From assembly GCF_006974105.1 (NCBI RefSeq), contig NZ_CP036282.1, positions 3,534,001-3,598,000 of the forward strand: DNA of 64,000 nucleotides, read 5' to 3'. This stretch comes from Rhodoferax aquaticus (GTDB lineage: Bacteria > Pseudomonadota > Gammaproteobacteria > Burkholderiales > Burkholderiaceae_C). Positions 1 through 10,806 of this stretch are shown here, piece after piece; position 1 is the first letter of the stretch; each line of letters opens with the position of its first letter. A program made the translations under genes and the position numbers. Below the pieces are notes generated by a model. The model saw nothing but the letters and a program-made list of their open reading frames with translations, did not search any database and was not told the DNA's origin.

Positions 1-1
1 C

Positions 2-118
2 CCGGCAAGAGCGGGCATGCTTCACGACCGCTTCAACTCTCGCCCTATGGAACTACCGCCTGGTGGGTCTATTGATCCCGATCCTGGAACGCACTCGCCT
101 CGCAGCCATGAAACTTAG
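2..118 (+). CDS. rppH: RNA pyrophosphohydrolase RppH, C-terminal end (partial)
   Basis: An open frame enters from the left edge and ends at TAG 116-118. Only about 38 residues are visible, with the tail motif RPMELPPGGSIDPDP. Proline-rich tails of this kind end RppH (Nudix mRNA 5' pyrophosphohydrolase) in Burkholderiales, and rppH commonly lies beside the CNP1-like gene and proB there. The catalytic Nudix box is outside the window, so the call rests on the tail and the neighbourhood. It overlaps the next start by 11 bases, suggesting translational coupling. Confidence 0.5.
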   Translation, partial: PARAGMLHDRFNSRPMELPPGGSIDPDPGTHSPRSHET

Positions 119-617
119 ATTTGCTCGCTCCTTTTTTATGGGCGTTGCGGCGTGCCTGATTGCAACGCTTGCATGGGCTCAAAACACCTTAGACAACCCC
201 GATTGGGCCGAGCTACCTATGCCTCCAATCCCTGCTTTTTCAAAAGAGCAATTGATTGAAATCAGCATGCCTAGCTATGTGTCCTTGAAAGTAGGGGTAG
301 ATCCTTCCACGGTCCAAGTAGGTTCCGATGGGATTGTGCGCTATGTCGTCGTAATGCAAAACGCCACCGGGGCGCTTAGTGGAGCATATGAAGGATTACG
401 CTGCGTGAATGGCGAGGTCAAGACCTATGCACGATTCACCGCATCAGGGCAATGGACCTTGCTAGATTCACCGCAATGGCGCAGTGTGAATGACAATATG
501 CCATCTCGCCATGCCCAAGCCATATCTCGGCAAGGTGCTTGCACCAATCGGATCACATCCAGTCAACAGGACACTATTCGCGCCTTGAAGTTGGGATCCC
601 GCCCCACTCCAAGGTAA
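108..617 (+). CDS. CNP1-like family secreted protein
   Basis: A 169-residue protein. The ATG at 108 is chosen because it gives a clean Sec signal peptide: basic MKLRFAR, a hydrophobic stretch, then AWA before Gln. A GTG at 63 would add 15 residues ahead of it. The mature part resembles the CNP1-like family (uncharacterised, mostly Burkholderiales), with a conserved central segment around YEGLRCVNGEVKTYAR and a late cysteine. No catalytic motif is visible; periplasmic or envelope location is inferred. It follows the rppH end and is convergent with proB, only 12 bases away. Confidence 0.7.
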   Translation: MKLRFARSFFMGVAACLIATLAWAQNTLDNPDWAELPMPPIPAFSKEQLIEISMPSYVSLKVGVDPSTVQVGSDGIVRYVVVMQNATGALSGAYEGLRCVNGEVKTYARFTASGQWTLLDSPQWRSVNDNMPSRHAQAISRQGACTNRITSSQQDTIRALKLGSRPTPR

Positions 618-629
618 GCGTCCTCCGCT

Positions 630-1766
630 TTATCGTGACAAAACCAAATTGTCTCGGTGCAGCATTTCAGGCTCGGCTGCGTACCCAAGCCATTTTTCTA
701 TTTCGCTGGAAGGCTTGCGACACAAAAGGCGCGCCTCGGCGCTGGCGTAGTTAGCTAAACCGCGTGCGATTTCAAGACCATCGAGGTCCTTGACCGCGAC
801 TACGTCTCCTCGCGCGAACTCTCCCTCAACGCTCACCATGCCTATAGGGAGCAAACTCTTACCCTCAGTTCTAAGCTTGTCAGACGCACCTGCATCCACT
901 GTCACCGCGCCGCGCATCTTTAGATGGTCTGCCATCCATTGCTTACGGGCTTGTTGCTTTTGCGTTTGGGCAAGCAGCAAAGTGCCTAGTGGCTCACCGC
1001 GGGCCAAGCGAACCAAAGCATCAGGCTCTCGGCCCCATGCGATCACCGTGGAAGCACCTGAACCTGCCGCGCGTTTGGCCGCTAATATCTTGGTGATCAT
1101 GCCACCGCGTCCGATACTAGAACCAGCCCCACCCGCCATTACCTCCAGCTTAGGATCACCGGCCTTTGCCTCATGCACAAATGTTGCGCTGGCGTCCTTA
1201 CGAGGATCTGCAGTAAACAAACCCTTTTGGTCCGTCAGTATTACCAATGCATCGGCATCCACCAAGTTGGCAACCAATGCCCCTAGGGTGTCGTTGTCAC
1301 CGAACTTGATCTCATCATTAACAACGGTGTCGTTTTCATTAATGACTGGAAGTACGCCGAGCTTTAGGAGCGTCAGCAACGTAGACCTTGCATTGAGATA
1401 GCGCTCGCGGTCCGCCAAATCAGCATGGGTGAGTAGAACTTGAGCGCTACCTAGGCCATTCAATCGCAACTTGGTTTCATACATCTGTGCAAGGCCCATT
1501 TGCCCCACCGCTGCAGCGGCTTGCAATTCATTGACCGCCTTCGGTCTCACAGCCCAACCAAGACGCTTCATACCTTCAGCAACAGCGCCGCTCGAAACCA
1601 TGATCACTTCTCGACCATCTTGAATCAGCTCAGCCATTTGTCGACACCACTCGCCAATAGCTTCCTCGTCAAGCCCTCGACCATCATTGGTGACTAAACT
1701 GGAACCAACTTTGACTACAACGCGCTTGGCATCTCGCAATACTGTGGAGTGAGAGTGTTCAACCAT
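630..1766 (-). CDS. proB: Glutamate 5-kinase
   Basis: Catalyses ATP-dependent phosphorylation of L-glutamate to gamma-glutamyl phosphate, the first step of proline synthesis. At 378 residues it has the family's two-domain form. The amino-acid kinase domain (about 10-265) shows [10 protein letters not shown] near the N-terminus, [15 protein letters not shown] and [13 protein letters not shown] domain follows (about 285-365). It lies 54 bases downstream of obgE on the same strand, the usual Burkholderiales order rplU-rpmA-obgE-proB. Cytoplasmic. Confidence 0.96.
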   Translation of the reverse strand: MVEHSHSTVLRDAKRVVVKVGSSLVTNDGRGLDEEAIGEWCRQMAELIQDGREVIMVSSGAVAEGMKRLGWAVRPKAVNELQAAAAVGQMGLAQMYETKLRLNGLGSAQVLLTHADLADRERYLNARSTLLTLLKLGVLPVINENDTVVNDEIKFGDNDTLGALVANLVDADALVILTDQKGLFTADPRKDASATFVHEAKAGDPKLEVMAGGAGSSIGRGGMITKILAAKRAAGSGASTVIAWGREPDALVRLARGEPLGTLLLAQTQKQQARKQWMADHLKMRGAVTVDAGASDKLRTEGKSLLPIGMVSVEGEFARGDVVAVKDLDGLEIARGLANYASAEARLLCRKPSSEIEKWLGYAAEPEMLHRDNLVLSR

Positions 1767-1820
1767 TTAGTTAGTTTGCGCCCGCAGGATATGCAAAGGC
1801 AGCTATTATTTATATAGCAA

Positions 1821-3232
<1,412 letters not shown>

Positions 3233-3244
3233 GACCTATACCTC

Positions 3245-3556
3245 TTATGCAGAAATCGCGCCGATTTGCAGCTCAGTGAACTGCTGACGATGCCCTTGAC
3301 GTTTCTGATAGTGCTTACGACGACGCATCTTGAAAATGCGCACTTTGTCGTGCTTGCCATGAGAAATAACCGTTACCGTAACAGTAGCACCGGACACCAA
3401 GGGTGTGCCTACCTTCAGCTCAGCGCCGTTTCCGACCGCCAACACTTCGTTAAACACAATCTCTTGGCCTACGTCCGCAGCAATCTGTTCTACTTTAATT
3501 TTTTCGCCGGCAGCAACCCGATATTGCTTACCGCCGGTTTTTATGACCGCGTACAT
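3245..3556 (-). CDS. rplU: 50S ribosomal protein L21 (bL21)
   Basis: A 103-residue protein beginning [14 protein letters not shown], with the bL21 signature [16 protein letters not shown] near the C-terminus. First gene of the rplU-rpmA operon. A well-formed sigma70-type promoter lies upstream (3607-3635), divergent from ispB. Confidence 0.98.
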   Translation of the reverse strand: MYAVIKTGGKQYRVAAGEKIKVEQIAADVGQEIVFNEVLAVGNGAELKVGTPLVSGATVTVTVISHGKHDKVRIFKMRRRKHYQKRQGHRQQFTELQIGAISA

Positions 3557-3606
3557 GTTGACCTCTTCGACTTAAAATCTGCAAACGAAATTTTACAGAG
3601 CCTCGG

Positions 3607-3635
3607 AGTATATCACTCCGGTGATTTTTCATCAA
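3607..3635 (-). promoter_or_regulatory. Promoter of rplU-rpmA
   Basis: Minus-strand -35 TTGATG (3630-3635) and -10 TATACT (3607-3612) are separated by exactly 17 bases. Transcription would start near 3600, leaving a leader of about 45 bases before the rplU ATG. A small dyad (CGGAGT...ACTCCG) overlaps the -10 and spacer. Confidence 0.65.
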
Positions 3636-3681
3636 GCCCCAACTATTGGACGTGCACGGAAAGTTCAGTCCTCTGGCTTTC

Positions 3682-3687
3682 TATAAT
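3682..3687 (+). promoter_or_regulatory. ispB: Likely -10 element of the ispB promoter
   Basis: A perfect TATAAT on the plus strand. No good -35 is seen at 16-18 bases. Transcription would start near 3694, which argues that translation of ispB begins downstream of this point rather than at the far-upstream TTG at 3646. Confidence 0.4.
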
Positions 3688-3714
3688 CCACTATTCAATT
3701 ACTTGGTCATCGTC

Positions 3715-4698
3715 TTGCAAGCTACTCCTCACAGTGCGCCCCATGGGCTGTCAATTGTCGAACAAGACATGCGACAAGTTGACTTAGTCATCTCCAAGAG
3801 ACTCGAATCCACCGTGCCACTGGTGGGCAGTATTTCCCAATACATCATCGGCGCGGGCGGCAAGCGATTGCGGCCAGTGCTTTTGCTTCTGTGCAGCGGA
3901 GCACTTGGCTTTCAGGGATCTCAAAAGTTCAACATGGCCGCGGTTGTTGAATTCATTCATACCGCAACATTGCTGCATGATGACGTGGTGGATGACTCTG
4001 AGATGCGGCGCGGGAGCGCAACCGCCAATGCAAGGTTTGGCAACCCAGCCAGTGTTTTGGTCGGTGATTTTTTGTACTCTCGTGCTTTTCAAATGATGGT
4101 TGAAGCACAAGATATGCGCATCATGGAAACGCTGGCCAACGCGACCAACGTCATTGCCGAAGGCGAAGTCTTGCAACTCATGAATATGCACAATGCAGAC
4201 CTCAGTGAAGCAAGCTACTTGCACGTTATTCGATCCAAAACCGCGAAGCTGTTTGAAGCCAGTGCACGTGTTGGCGCCCTTCTTGCCCAAGCCGACCCGC
4301 AACACATAGACGCGTGTGCTACATATGGACAAGCCCTCGGCACTGCGTTTCAAGTGATTGACGATGTGCTGGATTACACGGGCGACTTAAAGACCATGGG
4401 CAAGAACGTTGGAGATGACTTGCGCGAGGGTAAGACTACGTTGCCGCTCATAGCAGCGATGCGCCTCGGATCTCCCAGCGAACGGCAAGAGATACAACAG
4501 GCCATTACAAATGCAGATGTTTCCGCTATAGAGAGAATCGCGAGCATTGTTCAGTCAACGGGCGCTCTCGAAGTAGCGAAACTTGCCGCACAAACCGAGG
4601 CTCAGAGGGCGGTGAACTCCGCCAAGCTGTTGCCCAAAGGACCGCATGTTGACAGCTTGATTGCTTTAGCCACTCAATTGTTAAACAGAGACCATTAG
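3715..4698 (+). CDS. ispB: Octaprenyl diphosphate synthase
   Basis: A trans-polyprenyl transferase that builds the ubiquinone side chain from FPP and IPP. Both aspartate-rich motifs are present: DDVVDDSEMRRG (first) and DDVLDYTGD (second), plus GGKRLRP near the N-terminus. The frame is open from TTG 3646 (350 residues). I prefer TTG 3715 (327 residues) because it matches the usual length of about 323 and lies downstream of a TATAAT at 3682; the true start is uncertain. It is divergent from rplU, the standard arrangement. Confidence 0.9.
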   Translation: MQATPHSAPHGLSIVEQDMRQVDLVISKRLESTVPLVGSISQYIIGAGGKRLRPVLLLLCSGALGFQGSQKFNMAAVVEFIHTATLLHDDVVDDSEMRRGSATANARFGNPASVLVGDFLYSRAFQMMVEAQDMRIMETLANATNVIAEGEVLQLMNMHNADLSEASYLHVIRSKTAKLFEASARVGALLAQADPQHIDACATYGQALGTAFQVIDDVLDYTGDLKTMGKNVGDDLREGKTTLPLIAAMRLGSPSERQEIQQAITNADVSAIERIASIVQSTGALEVAKLAAQTEAQRAVNSAKLLPKGPHVDSLIALATQLLNRDH

Positions 4699-4841
4699 TG
4701 AGCGACCGATAGGAAAAAACAGCGGTGTAGCATGGCGAATCAGCATTGCTTACCGTTTGTTACTTCGTAGAACAAAGTTTCCAATTCACACGAAGCAGAT
4801 TTAAGCTCGGCCCTCAGTGTTTCGTATATCCTAAGCGTCTT

Positions 4842-6575
4842 ATGTCCTCAGCCGAAACAGTTAACCGCGATACCGCTGCAATTGCCTTGCCAGGACTCGG
4901 TAGAGCGTTGGTTGCAGCCGGCAAACTCGGGCAAAAGTCGGCGGAGGACGTTTATAAGAAAGCATTGTCAGGAAAAAACAGTTTCATTGGCGAGTTAGTT
5001 GGCTCTGGCGCGGTTTCAGCACGAGACTTGGCGCACACGTTGTCGCTGACCTTCGCTGCGCCTTTGATTGACCTGGATGCCATAGACACCCAACGACTTC
5101 CAAAAGGCATTTTGGACTCCAAAATTTGCACCGACTACCGGGTCGTAGTCCTGAGTAAAAGAGGCAATCGGCTTATCGTTGCGACGGCCGACCCGTCTGA
5201 TCAAGGCGCGAATGAAAAAATCAAGTTCTCGACCCAGTTGGGTGTCGACTGGGTCATTGCAGAATTTGATAAGTTATCGAAGTTAGTCGATGCGGCCAAC
5301 ACCACCGCAAGCGAAGCGATGGAAGACATCATTGGTGGCGACTTTGAATTCGATGAAAGCGCCGCCGAGGTTGAATCAGAAAACACCCAAGCGAATACTG
5401 CAGAAGTTGAGGATGCGCCCGTTGTACGTTTTCTTCACAAAATGCTAATGGACGCTTTTGGAATGCGCGCCTCCGACCTGCATTTTGAACCTTACGAACA
5501 CACCTACAGGGTGCGCTTTCGCATCGATGGTGAATTGCGTGAAATAGCGAGTCCCCCCATTGCGATTAAGGACAAGCTCGCGTCGCGCATCAAGGTGATA
5601 TCCCGTATGGATATCTCTGAAAAGAGAATTCCCCAAGATGGCCGCATGAAGCTCAAAGTGGGGGCTGACCGTGTGATTGATTTTCGTGTGAGCACACTAC
5701 CCACTTTGTTTGGTGAAAAAATAGTGATCCGTATTCTCGATCCGAGTAGCGCCAAACTGGGGATTGATGCGCTTGGTTACGAACCAGTAGAAAAAGAACG
5801 CTTACTGACAGCCATTGGTCGCCCTTACGGAATGATCTTAGTAACAGGACCAACTGGCTCAGGTAAGACGGTCTCTTTGTATACATGCTTGAACTTGTTG
5901 AATAAGCCGGGTGTCAATATAGCGACAGCTGAGGATCCATCTGAAATCAACCTTCCTGGGGTTAATCAGGTTAACGTCAATGATAAGGCTGGGCTTACCT
6001 TTGCAGCCGCACTTAAATCATTTCTGCGCCAGGATCCTGACATTATTATGGTTGGTGAAATTCGCGACTTAGAGACAGCCGACATCTCAATCAAGGCAGC
6101 GCAGACGGGACATTTGGTGCTCTCTACGCTGCATACCAATGACGCTCCCGCGACACTCACTCGCATGCGCAATATGGGTATTGCACCCTTTAACATTGCC
6201 TCTAGCGTCATACTTATCACTGCACAGCGCTTGGCGCGTCGTTTGTGTCTCAATTGCAAAGCACCGACCGACGTACCAGCACAAACCTTGATTGATGCGG
6301 GATTTCAAGAATCCGACTTAGATGGCTCATGGCACCCGTACCGACCCGTAGGCTGTTCGGCGTGCAATAACGGCTATAAAGGTCGGCTGGGCATCTATCA
6401 AGTCATGCCAATCACCGAAGAAATTCAAAAAATCATATTGGCGGATGGCAGTGCCCTAGAAATTGCTAAACAGGCTGAAAAAGAAGGGGTCCGATCTTTA
6501 CGACAGTCGGGCTTATACAAAGTGAAGCTTGGGCTAACTTCCTTGGAAGAAGTACTTGCAGTTTCCAACCTCTAA
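4842..6575 (+). CDS. pilB: Type IV pilus assembly ATPase PilB
   Basis: The cytoplasmic hexameric ATPase that powers pilus extension. The ATG at 4842 gives 577 residues, the usual PilB length; the frame is open 32 codons further upstream. It has an N-terminal GspE/MshE domain, Walker A GPTGSGKTVSLY, the Asp-box and Walker B region (DPDIIMVGEIRD), the His box (LSTLHTNDAPATL) and a C-terminal zinc tetracysteine (CLNCKA and CSACNNGYKGR). First gene of pilB-pilC-pilD-coaE-zapD-yacG. No pilin gene is in view. Confidence 0.96.
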   Translation: MSSAETVNRDTAAIALPGLGRALVAAGKLGQKSAEDVYKKALSGKNSFIGELVGSGAVSARDLAHTLSLTFAAPLIDLDAIDTQRLPKGILDSKICTDYRVVVLSKRGNRLIVATADPSDQGANEKIKFSTQLGVDWVIAEFDKLSKLVDAANTTASEAMEDIIGGDFEFDESAAEVESENTQANTAEVEDAPVVRFLHKMLMDAFGMRASDLHFEPYEHTYRVRFRIDGELREIASPPIAIKDKLASRIKVISRMDISEKRIPQDGRMKLKVGADRVIDFRVSTLPTLFGEKIVIRILDPSSAKLGIDALGYEPVEKERLLTAIGRPYGMILVTGPTGSGKTVSLYTCLNLLNKPGVNIATAEDPSEINLPGVNQVNVNDKAGLTFAAALKSFLRQDPDIIMVGEIRDLETADISIKAAQTGHLVLSTLHTNDAPATLTRMRNMGIAPFNIASSVILITAQRLARRLCLNCKAPTDVPAQTLIDAGFQESDLDGSWHPYRPVGCSACNNGYKGRLGIYQVMPITEEIQKIILADGSALEIAKQAEKEGVRSLRQSGLYKVKLGLTSLEEVLAVSNL

Positions 6576-6593
6576 GCACTACAAAACTACCCT

Positions 6594-7811
6594 ATGGCAA
6601 CAAGCAGAAGTTCAGACACCAAAGAGGTGGTCTACGAGTGGGAGGGGAAGGACAAGAATGGAAAGCAAGTGCGTGGTGAAACACGCGCAGCTGGCGAGAA
6701 CCAAGTTAAGTCAACCCTCCGTCGACAAGGCATAACGCCGACCAAGATTAAGAAGAGGCGGATGGGCTCAGGCAAGTCAATCAAGCCTAAAGACTTGGCC
6801 ATCTTTACTCGCCAACTTGCGACGATGATGAAGGCAGGGGTCCCACTCCTTCAAGCTTTCGATATTGTGGGGCGAGGCAACCCAAATCCAAGTGTGACCA
6901 AGCTTCTGAATGATATTCGCATGGATGTTGAGACCGGCACGTCGCTCAGCGTGGCGTTTAGAAAGTTTCCCATTTACTTTGATAACTTGTATTGCAACTT
7001 GGTTGAGGCCGGTGAATCTGCAGGCATCTTGGATCAGTTGCTTGACCGCCTTGCGGTTTACATGGAGAAAACAGAAGCAATAAAATCCAAAATCAAGTCA
7101 GCATTGATGTACCCCATTACCGTGCTAATCGTGGCATTTGTAGTGGTTGCCGTCATTATGATTTTTGTGATCCCTTCATTTAAGTCGGTTTTTTCTTCGT
7201 TTGGCGGAGAACTACCGACGCCCACGCTCATGGTGATCGCCATGAGTGAGTTTTTCATTGCTTATTGGTACCTTATCTTTGGCGGTATTGGCGGGGGGGT
7301 TTACTACTTTCTGGAGTCGTGGAAGCGAAGTACCAAGGTTCAAGCCTTTATGGACCGACTCATGCGCAAACTACCTATTTTTGGTGTTTTGGTGGAGAAA
7401 TCGTGCATTGCCCGTTGGACGAGAACATTGTCCACGATGTTTGCGGCGGGGGTGCCACTGGTAGAGGCATTAGACTCGGTAGGCGGGGCCGCTGGAAACA
7501 TAGTGTACGCAGAGGCGACCGTCAAGATTCAGCAAGAAGTATCTACAGGTACCGCCTTAACCGCTGCAATGAGTAACGCCAACTTGTTTCCATCTATGGT
7601 GCTTCAGATGTGCGCGATTGGCGAAGAGTCAGGTGCCATTGATCACATGCTCGGAAAAGCCGCAGACTTTTATGAGGCTGAAGTTGACGACATGGTGGCG
7701 GGGATCTCAAGTCTGATGGAGCCCATAATTATTGTGATTTTAGGTACTGTCATTGGCGGCATAGTGGTGGCGATGTACCTTCCTATCTTTAAACTGGGGC
7801 AAGTCGTTTGA
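6594..7811 (+). CDS. pilC: Type IV pilus inner-membrane platform protein PilC
   Basis: A 405-residue platform protein with two repeated T2SSF domains (about 70-195 and 275-395), each followed by membrane segments. Motifs include FTRQLATMMKAGVPLLQAF and the second-domain counterpart WTRTLSTMFAAGVPLVEAL. It starts 18 bases after pilB and its stop overlaps the pilD start, so the three proteins are probably made together. It links the PilB motor to the pilus base. Confidence 0.96.
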   Translation: MATSRSSDTKEVVYEWEGKDKNGKQVRGETRAAGENQVKSTLRRQGITPTKIKKRRMGSGKSIKPKDLAIFTRQLATMMKAGVPLLQAFDIVGRGNPNPSVTKLLNDIRMDVETGTSLSVAFRKFPIYFDNLYCNLVEAGESAGILDQLLDRLAVYMEKTEAIKSKIKSALMYPITVLIVAFVVVAVIMIFVIPSFKSVFSSFGGELPTPTLMVIAMSEFFIAYWYLIFGGIGGGVYYFLESWKRSTKVQAFMDRLMRKLPIFGVLVEKSCIARWTRTLSTMFAAGVPLVEALDSVGGAAGNIVYAEATVKIQQEVSTGTALTAAMSNANLFPSMVLQMCAIGEESGAIDHMLGKAADFYEAEVDDMVAGISSLMEPIIIVILGTVIGGIVVAMYLPIFKLGQVV

Positions 7812-8653
7812 TGCTTGAATCTGCGGATATCTATCTAGTACTGGCGGCAATATTGGGATTGTTAATCGGCAGCTTCTTGAATGTGGTGATTTACAGATTG
7901 CCAAAGATGCTTGAGATTGAATGGGCGGCGGACTGCGAACCAAATAGCGACATGGGGCGAGGAAAAGCAGATACCTTCAATCTGGTAGTACCCCGCTCAA
8001 GCTGCCCTCATTGTGGACACCAGATCACTTGGTATGAAAACATCCCTTTATTCAGTTACTTGGCATTGAGAGGAAGATGCAGTCAATGCCAAGCAAAAAT
8101 AAGTGTTCGTTACCCCCTGATTGAAGTTACAGCCGCAGCACTGTTCTATCATTGTGCCGATACGTGGGGCATGACTTACTCCGCAATGGCATGGGCATCG
8201 TTTGCTTCTATTTTGCTAGCTCTCGCATGTATTGACTGGGACACAACTTTACTGCCTGATGTGTTGACGCTACCGCTGCTTTGGCTTGGGCTCGTTGCAG
8301 CAAGCTTGCAATGGACTCAGGTGAGCCTGTTCTCCTCTCTTTGGGGCGCGGTTGCGGGTTACTTGTCGCTATGGATCGTCTATTGGGTGTTCAAAATCGT
8401 GACTGGTAAGGAGGGCATGGGGTACGGTGATTTCAAGCTTTTTGCGGCGCTTGGAGCTTGGTTTGGCTGGCAAGGTTTGATACCGATAATTCTCTTGTCC
8501 TCCGTTATTGGGGCAATCATTGGAATTGGCATGAAGTACAGCTCGGGTCTGCGGGAGGGTGGCTACATCCCTTTCGGCCCATTTTTGGCCGGCGCGGGTT
8601 TCGCAATGCTAGTACTTGGCCCATATCAAATTTCTAGATTCCTGGGGATTTGA
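7811..8653 (+). CDS. pilD: Prepilin leader peptidase / N-methyltransferase PilD
   Basis: An inner-membrane aspartic protease that cleaves and N-methylates type IV prepilins (A24 family). At 280 residues it has an N-terminal zinc domain with paired CxxC (CPHCGH and CSQCQA), the first catalytic aspartate in ACIDWDTTLLPD and the second in GMGYGDFKLFAALGAW. About seven or eight membrane segments are apparent. The ATG at 7811 overlaps the pilC TGA by one base, so I use it rather than TTG 7808. Confidence 0.95.
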   Translation: MLESADIYLVLAAILGLLIGSFLNVVIYRLPKMLEIEWAADCEPNSDMGRGKADTFNLVVPRSSCPHCGHQITWYENIPLFSYLALRGRCSQCQAKISVRYPLIEVTAAALFYHCADTWGMTYSAMAWASFASILLALACIDWDTTLLPDVLTLPLLWLGLVAASLQWTQVSLFSSLWGAVAGYLSLWIVYWVFKIVTGKEGMGYGDFKLFAALGAWFGWQGLIPIILLSSVIGAIIGIGMKYSSGLREGGYIPFGPFLAGAGFAMLVLGPYQISRFLGI

Positions 8654-9268
8654 ATGGATGCCATGCCGTGCCCCAAGATTGGTGTTACTGGCGGTATTGG
8701 AAGTGGAAAGAGCACCATCGCTAAGAGACTGGCTGAGTTAGGTGCTGGTTTGGTTGATGCGGATCTTGCCTATCAAACAATTACTGGAAAAAATGCGACC
8801 GGCACCAAAGCCATAGCCGCAGCGTTTGGGCCTGACCTAGTTGGCGTGGATGGACGATTGGAGCGTAAGACCCTACGAGAATTGGTCTTCGCTGACCCTA
8901 TAAAGCGTACTCAACTCGAGAGCATTACCCACCCTTTAATTCGGGCAGAAATGGACCGGTTAAGCACCAAGTTGATCTGGCAAGGTGCGACTTGCATTGT
9001 GTATGACATCCCGCTATTGGTTGAATCCAATCACTGGAGAAATGCGGTGGATGCCGTACTGGTGGTTGACTGTTCGCAAGAAACGCAAGCATGTCGCGTC
9101 AAGGCGCGGAATGGTTGGTCGACAGAACTCATTTCTCAAGCAATATCAGCCCAAAGCACACGCCTACGTCGTCTAAGCTGTGCTGACTACGTTATATTCA
9201 ATGATGGCGTCTCATTAGATGAGGTTCAGCACGAAGTGGATGAATTTGCAAGGAAGTTCGGACTATGA
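8654..9268 (+). CDS. coaE: Dephospho-CoA kinase
   Basis: The last step of coenzyme A synthesis, phosphorylating the 3'-OH of dephospho-CoA. 204 residues. P-loop GGIGSGKST, then VDADL, the substrate-binding segment SITHPLIR and YDIPLLVES. It starts immediately after the pilD stop. The pilD-coaE-zapD-yacG string is a conserved betaproteobacterial arrangement. Confidence 0.95.
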   Translation: MDAMPCPKIGVTGGIGSGKSTIAKRLAELGAGLVDADLAYQTITGKNATGTKAIAAAFGPDLVGVDGRLERKTLRELVFADPIKRTQLESITHPLIRAEMDRLSTKLIWQGATCIVYDIPLLVESNHWRNAVDAVLVVDCSQETQACRVKARNGWSTELISQAISAQSTRLRRLSCADYVIFNDGVSLDEVQHEVDEFARKFGL

Positions 9269-9290
9269 TTCACCCACTGGAAGAATCAAC

Positions 9291-10046
9291 GTGATCCTAT
9301 ATGAATACCCCTTCAATGAACGCATTCGCACTTATCTGCGACTTGAGCACTTGTTTTTGGGCCTAAACAATCTAGTCATGCGGTCTGACGCACTGGACCA
9401 TCATTTCGCACTGACGACCATATTCCAAGTTATGGATGTAGGTGCACGCGCGGACCTGAAATCAGATGTTCTGAAAGATTTGGATAAACAGAAAAACATC
9501 CTGAACGCGTACCGGGGTAATCCAGCTATTGCTGAAGCCCTTCTAGACCAAGTCGTGGGGCAAATTGACACTTGCTTTTCCGAACTAAATGGACTCAGCG
9601 GAAAAGCAGGCCAAGCCCTGACTGAGAATGACTGGCTGATGAGCATCCGAAGTAGGGTAGGCATCCCCGGAGGAACTTGTGAGTTTGATTTGCCAGCCTA
9701 TTATGCTTGGCAGCATCGGTCAGTCGGCCAGCGACAGGCCGACTTGGTGCGATGGGCATCCACGCTTACCCCCTTAGCGAAATCAGTCCACCTGTTGCTG
9801 AAGCTGCTACGTGACTCTGGCTCCGCTCAAAAGGTCATAGCGGTCAACGGACATTTTCAGCAAAACCTCCCACAAGGAAGAACTTTTCAGCTACTACGAC
9901 TTGCGATCAGACCCGAGTTCAATCTCATACCAGAGATCAGTGGCAATAGGTTGATGGTGTCTATTAGGCTCATGCGTCATGAAAGTGATGATCGCCTTCA
10001 CGCCACGCATGAAGATGGAACGTTTGATTTAACCTTGTGCTCATGA
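9291..10046 (+). CDS. zapD: Cell division protein ZapD
   Basis: A Z-ring-associated protein that cross-links FtsZ filaments (former DUF1342). The GTG at 9291 is chosen because it gives the family's characteristic opening, ILYEYPFNERIRTYLRLEHL; the frame continues upstream into coaE without a better start. 251 residues, close to the family norm. It overlaps yacG by four bases (ATGA). Cytoplasmic. Confidence 0.92.
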   Translation: MILYEYPFNERIRTYLRLEHLFLGLNNLVMRSDALDHHFALTTIFQVMDVGARADLKSDVLKDLDKQKNILNAYRGNPAIAEALLDQVVGQIDTCFSELNGLSGKAGQALTENDWLMSIRSRVGIPGGTCEFDLPAYYAWQHRSVGQRQADLVRWASTLTPLAKSVHLLLKLLRDSGSAQKVIAVNGHFQQNLPQGRTFQLLRLAIRPEFNLIPEISGNRLMVSIRLMRHESDDRLHATHEDGTFDLTLCS

Positions 10047-10252
10047 CCTCTGATGTAGCGCAAACTAATGCATCTATCGTAGTGAGGCAGGTAACTTGTC
10101 CTCATTGCAAAGGCCCCAGCCTTTATGCCGCCGCCAACGAACATCGACCATTCTGCAGCTTTCGCTGTCAGCAAAATGACTTTGGATCTTGGGCGACAGA
10201 GAGTTTCTCTGTGCAAGCTGATACTGCACACGACGAAGACCCACTTAGGTAG
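10043..10252 (+). CDS. yacG: DNA gyrase inhibitor / zinc protein YacG
   Basis: A 69-residue zinc-binding protein with the family's C4 pattern: CPHC near residue 20 and CSFRC about 18 residues later, followed by an acidic tail. In E. coli the homologue binds GyrB and inhibits gyrase. The start is ATG 10043, which overlaps the zapD stop (ATGA); GTG 10037 is a less likely alternative. Last gene of the pil-coaE-zapD string. Confidence 0.9.
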   Translation: MTSDVAQTNASIVVRQVTCPHCKGPSLYAAANEHRPFCSFRCQQNDFGSWATESFSVQADTAHDEDPLR

Positions 10253-10332
10253 TTCCGCCTCGCTCCGCAGGAAAATCAACGGCCACGAAACATGGCACCG
10301 GGCCGATGCACCCTTTGGCATGTTTCAAGGGT

Positions 10333-10806
10333 TTAAAATTTGACGCTACTGAAGTCAGGCTCTTGCGCTATCCATTCAAGTACCGGCACAGTACCCGGCA
10401 AAATTGGAGACACCGATACCGGCAGGCACTCCCAAGAGTGACTCTGCAACTCCATCATTCGAATCGAGCCGCTCCAACGAAAAACCTTACAGAAATGGAG
10501 TTTCACTAGAGCGTGAGGATAGTCCACTATTGAAGTTTTCCAAACGATTGACTCGGAAATTTCAATTCCTAATTCTTCAAATAGTTCACGGCGAAGTGCC
10601 TCATGCACTGACTCGCCCTCTTCAATCTTCCCACCAGGAAACTCCCAAAAGCCTTCATAAGCCTTGCCTTGCGGGCGTGAAGTCAATAAAAATTCACCGG
10701 CTTCGGAAATCAGGATACCGACAGCAACCTCAGTGATTTTCCGAGAATCATCACTCTGCCTTGCAATTGAAGCGTCTGCCACTAATACTTGCATCAGCTT
10801 AGCCAA
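10333..10806 (-). CDS. mutT: MutT-type Nudix hydrolase (8-oxo-dGTP diphosphatase)
   Basis: Removes oxidised dGTP from the nucleotide pool. A complete Nudix box is visible: GGKIEEGESVHEALRRELFE followed by ELGI. Its position beside yacG, convergent with it, is the usual mutT place in Burkholderiales. 157 residues. The first residues before KITEVAVGIL are atypically long, so translation may start later. It overlaps the upstream ATPase gene by eight bases. Confidence 0.88.
   Translation of the reverse strand: MAKLMQVLVADASIARQSDDSRKITEVAVGILISEAGEFLLTSRPQGKAYEGFWEFPGGKIEEGESVHEALRRELFEELGIEISESIVWKTSIVDYPHALVKLHFCKVFRWSGSIRMMELQSHSWECLPVSVSPILPGTVPVLEWIAQEPDFSSVKF

Noticed and set aside
4699..4841. 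Expected tRNA-Pro or extra N-terminal part of PilB downstream of ispB
   Set aside because: No cloverleaf is found, and the upstream codons of the pilB frame do not resemble the family; the ATG at 4842 explains the length.
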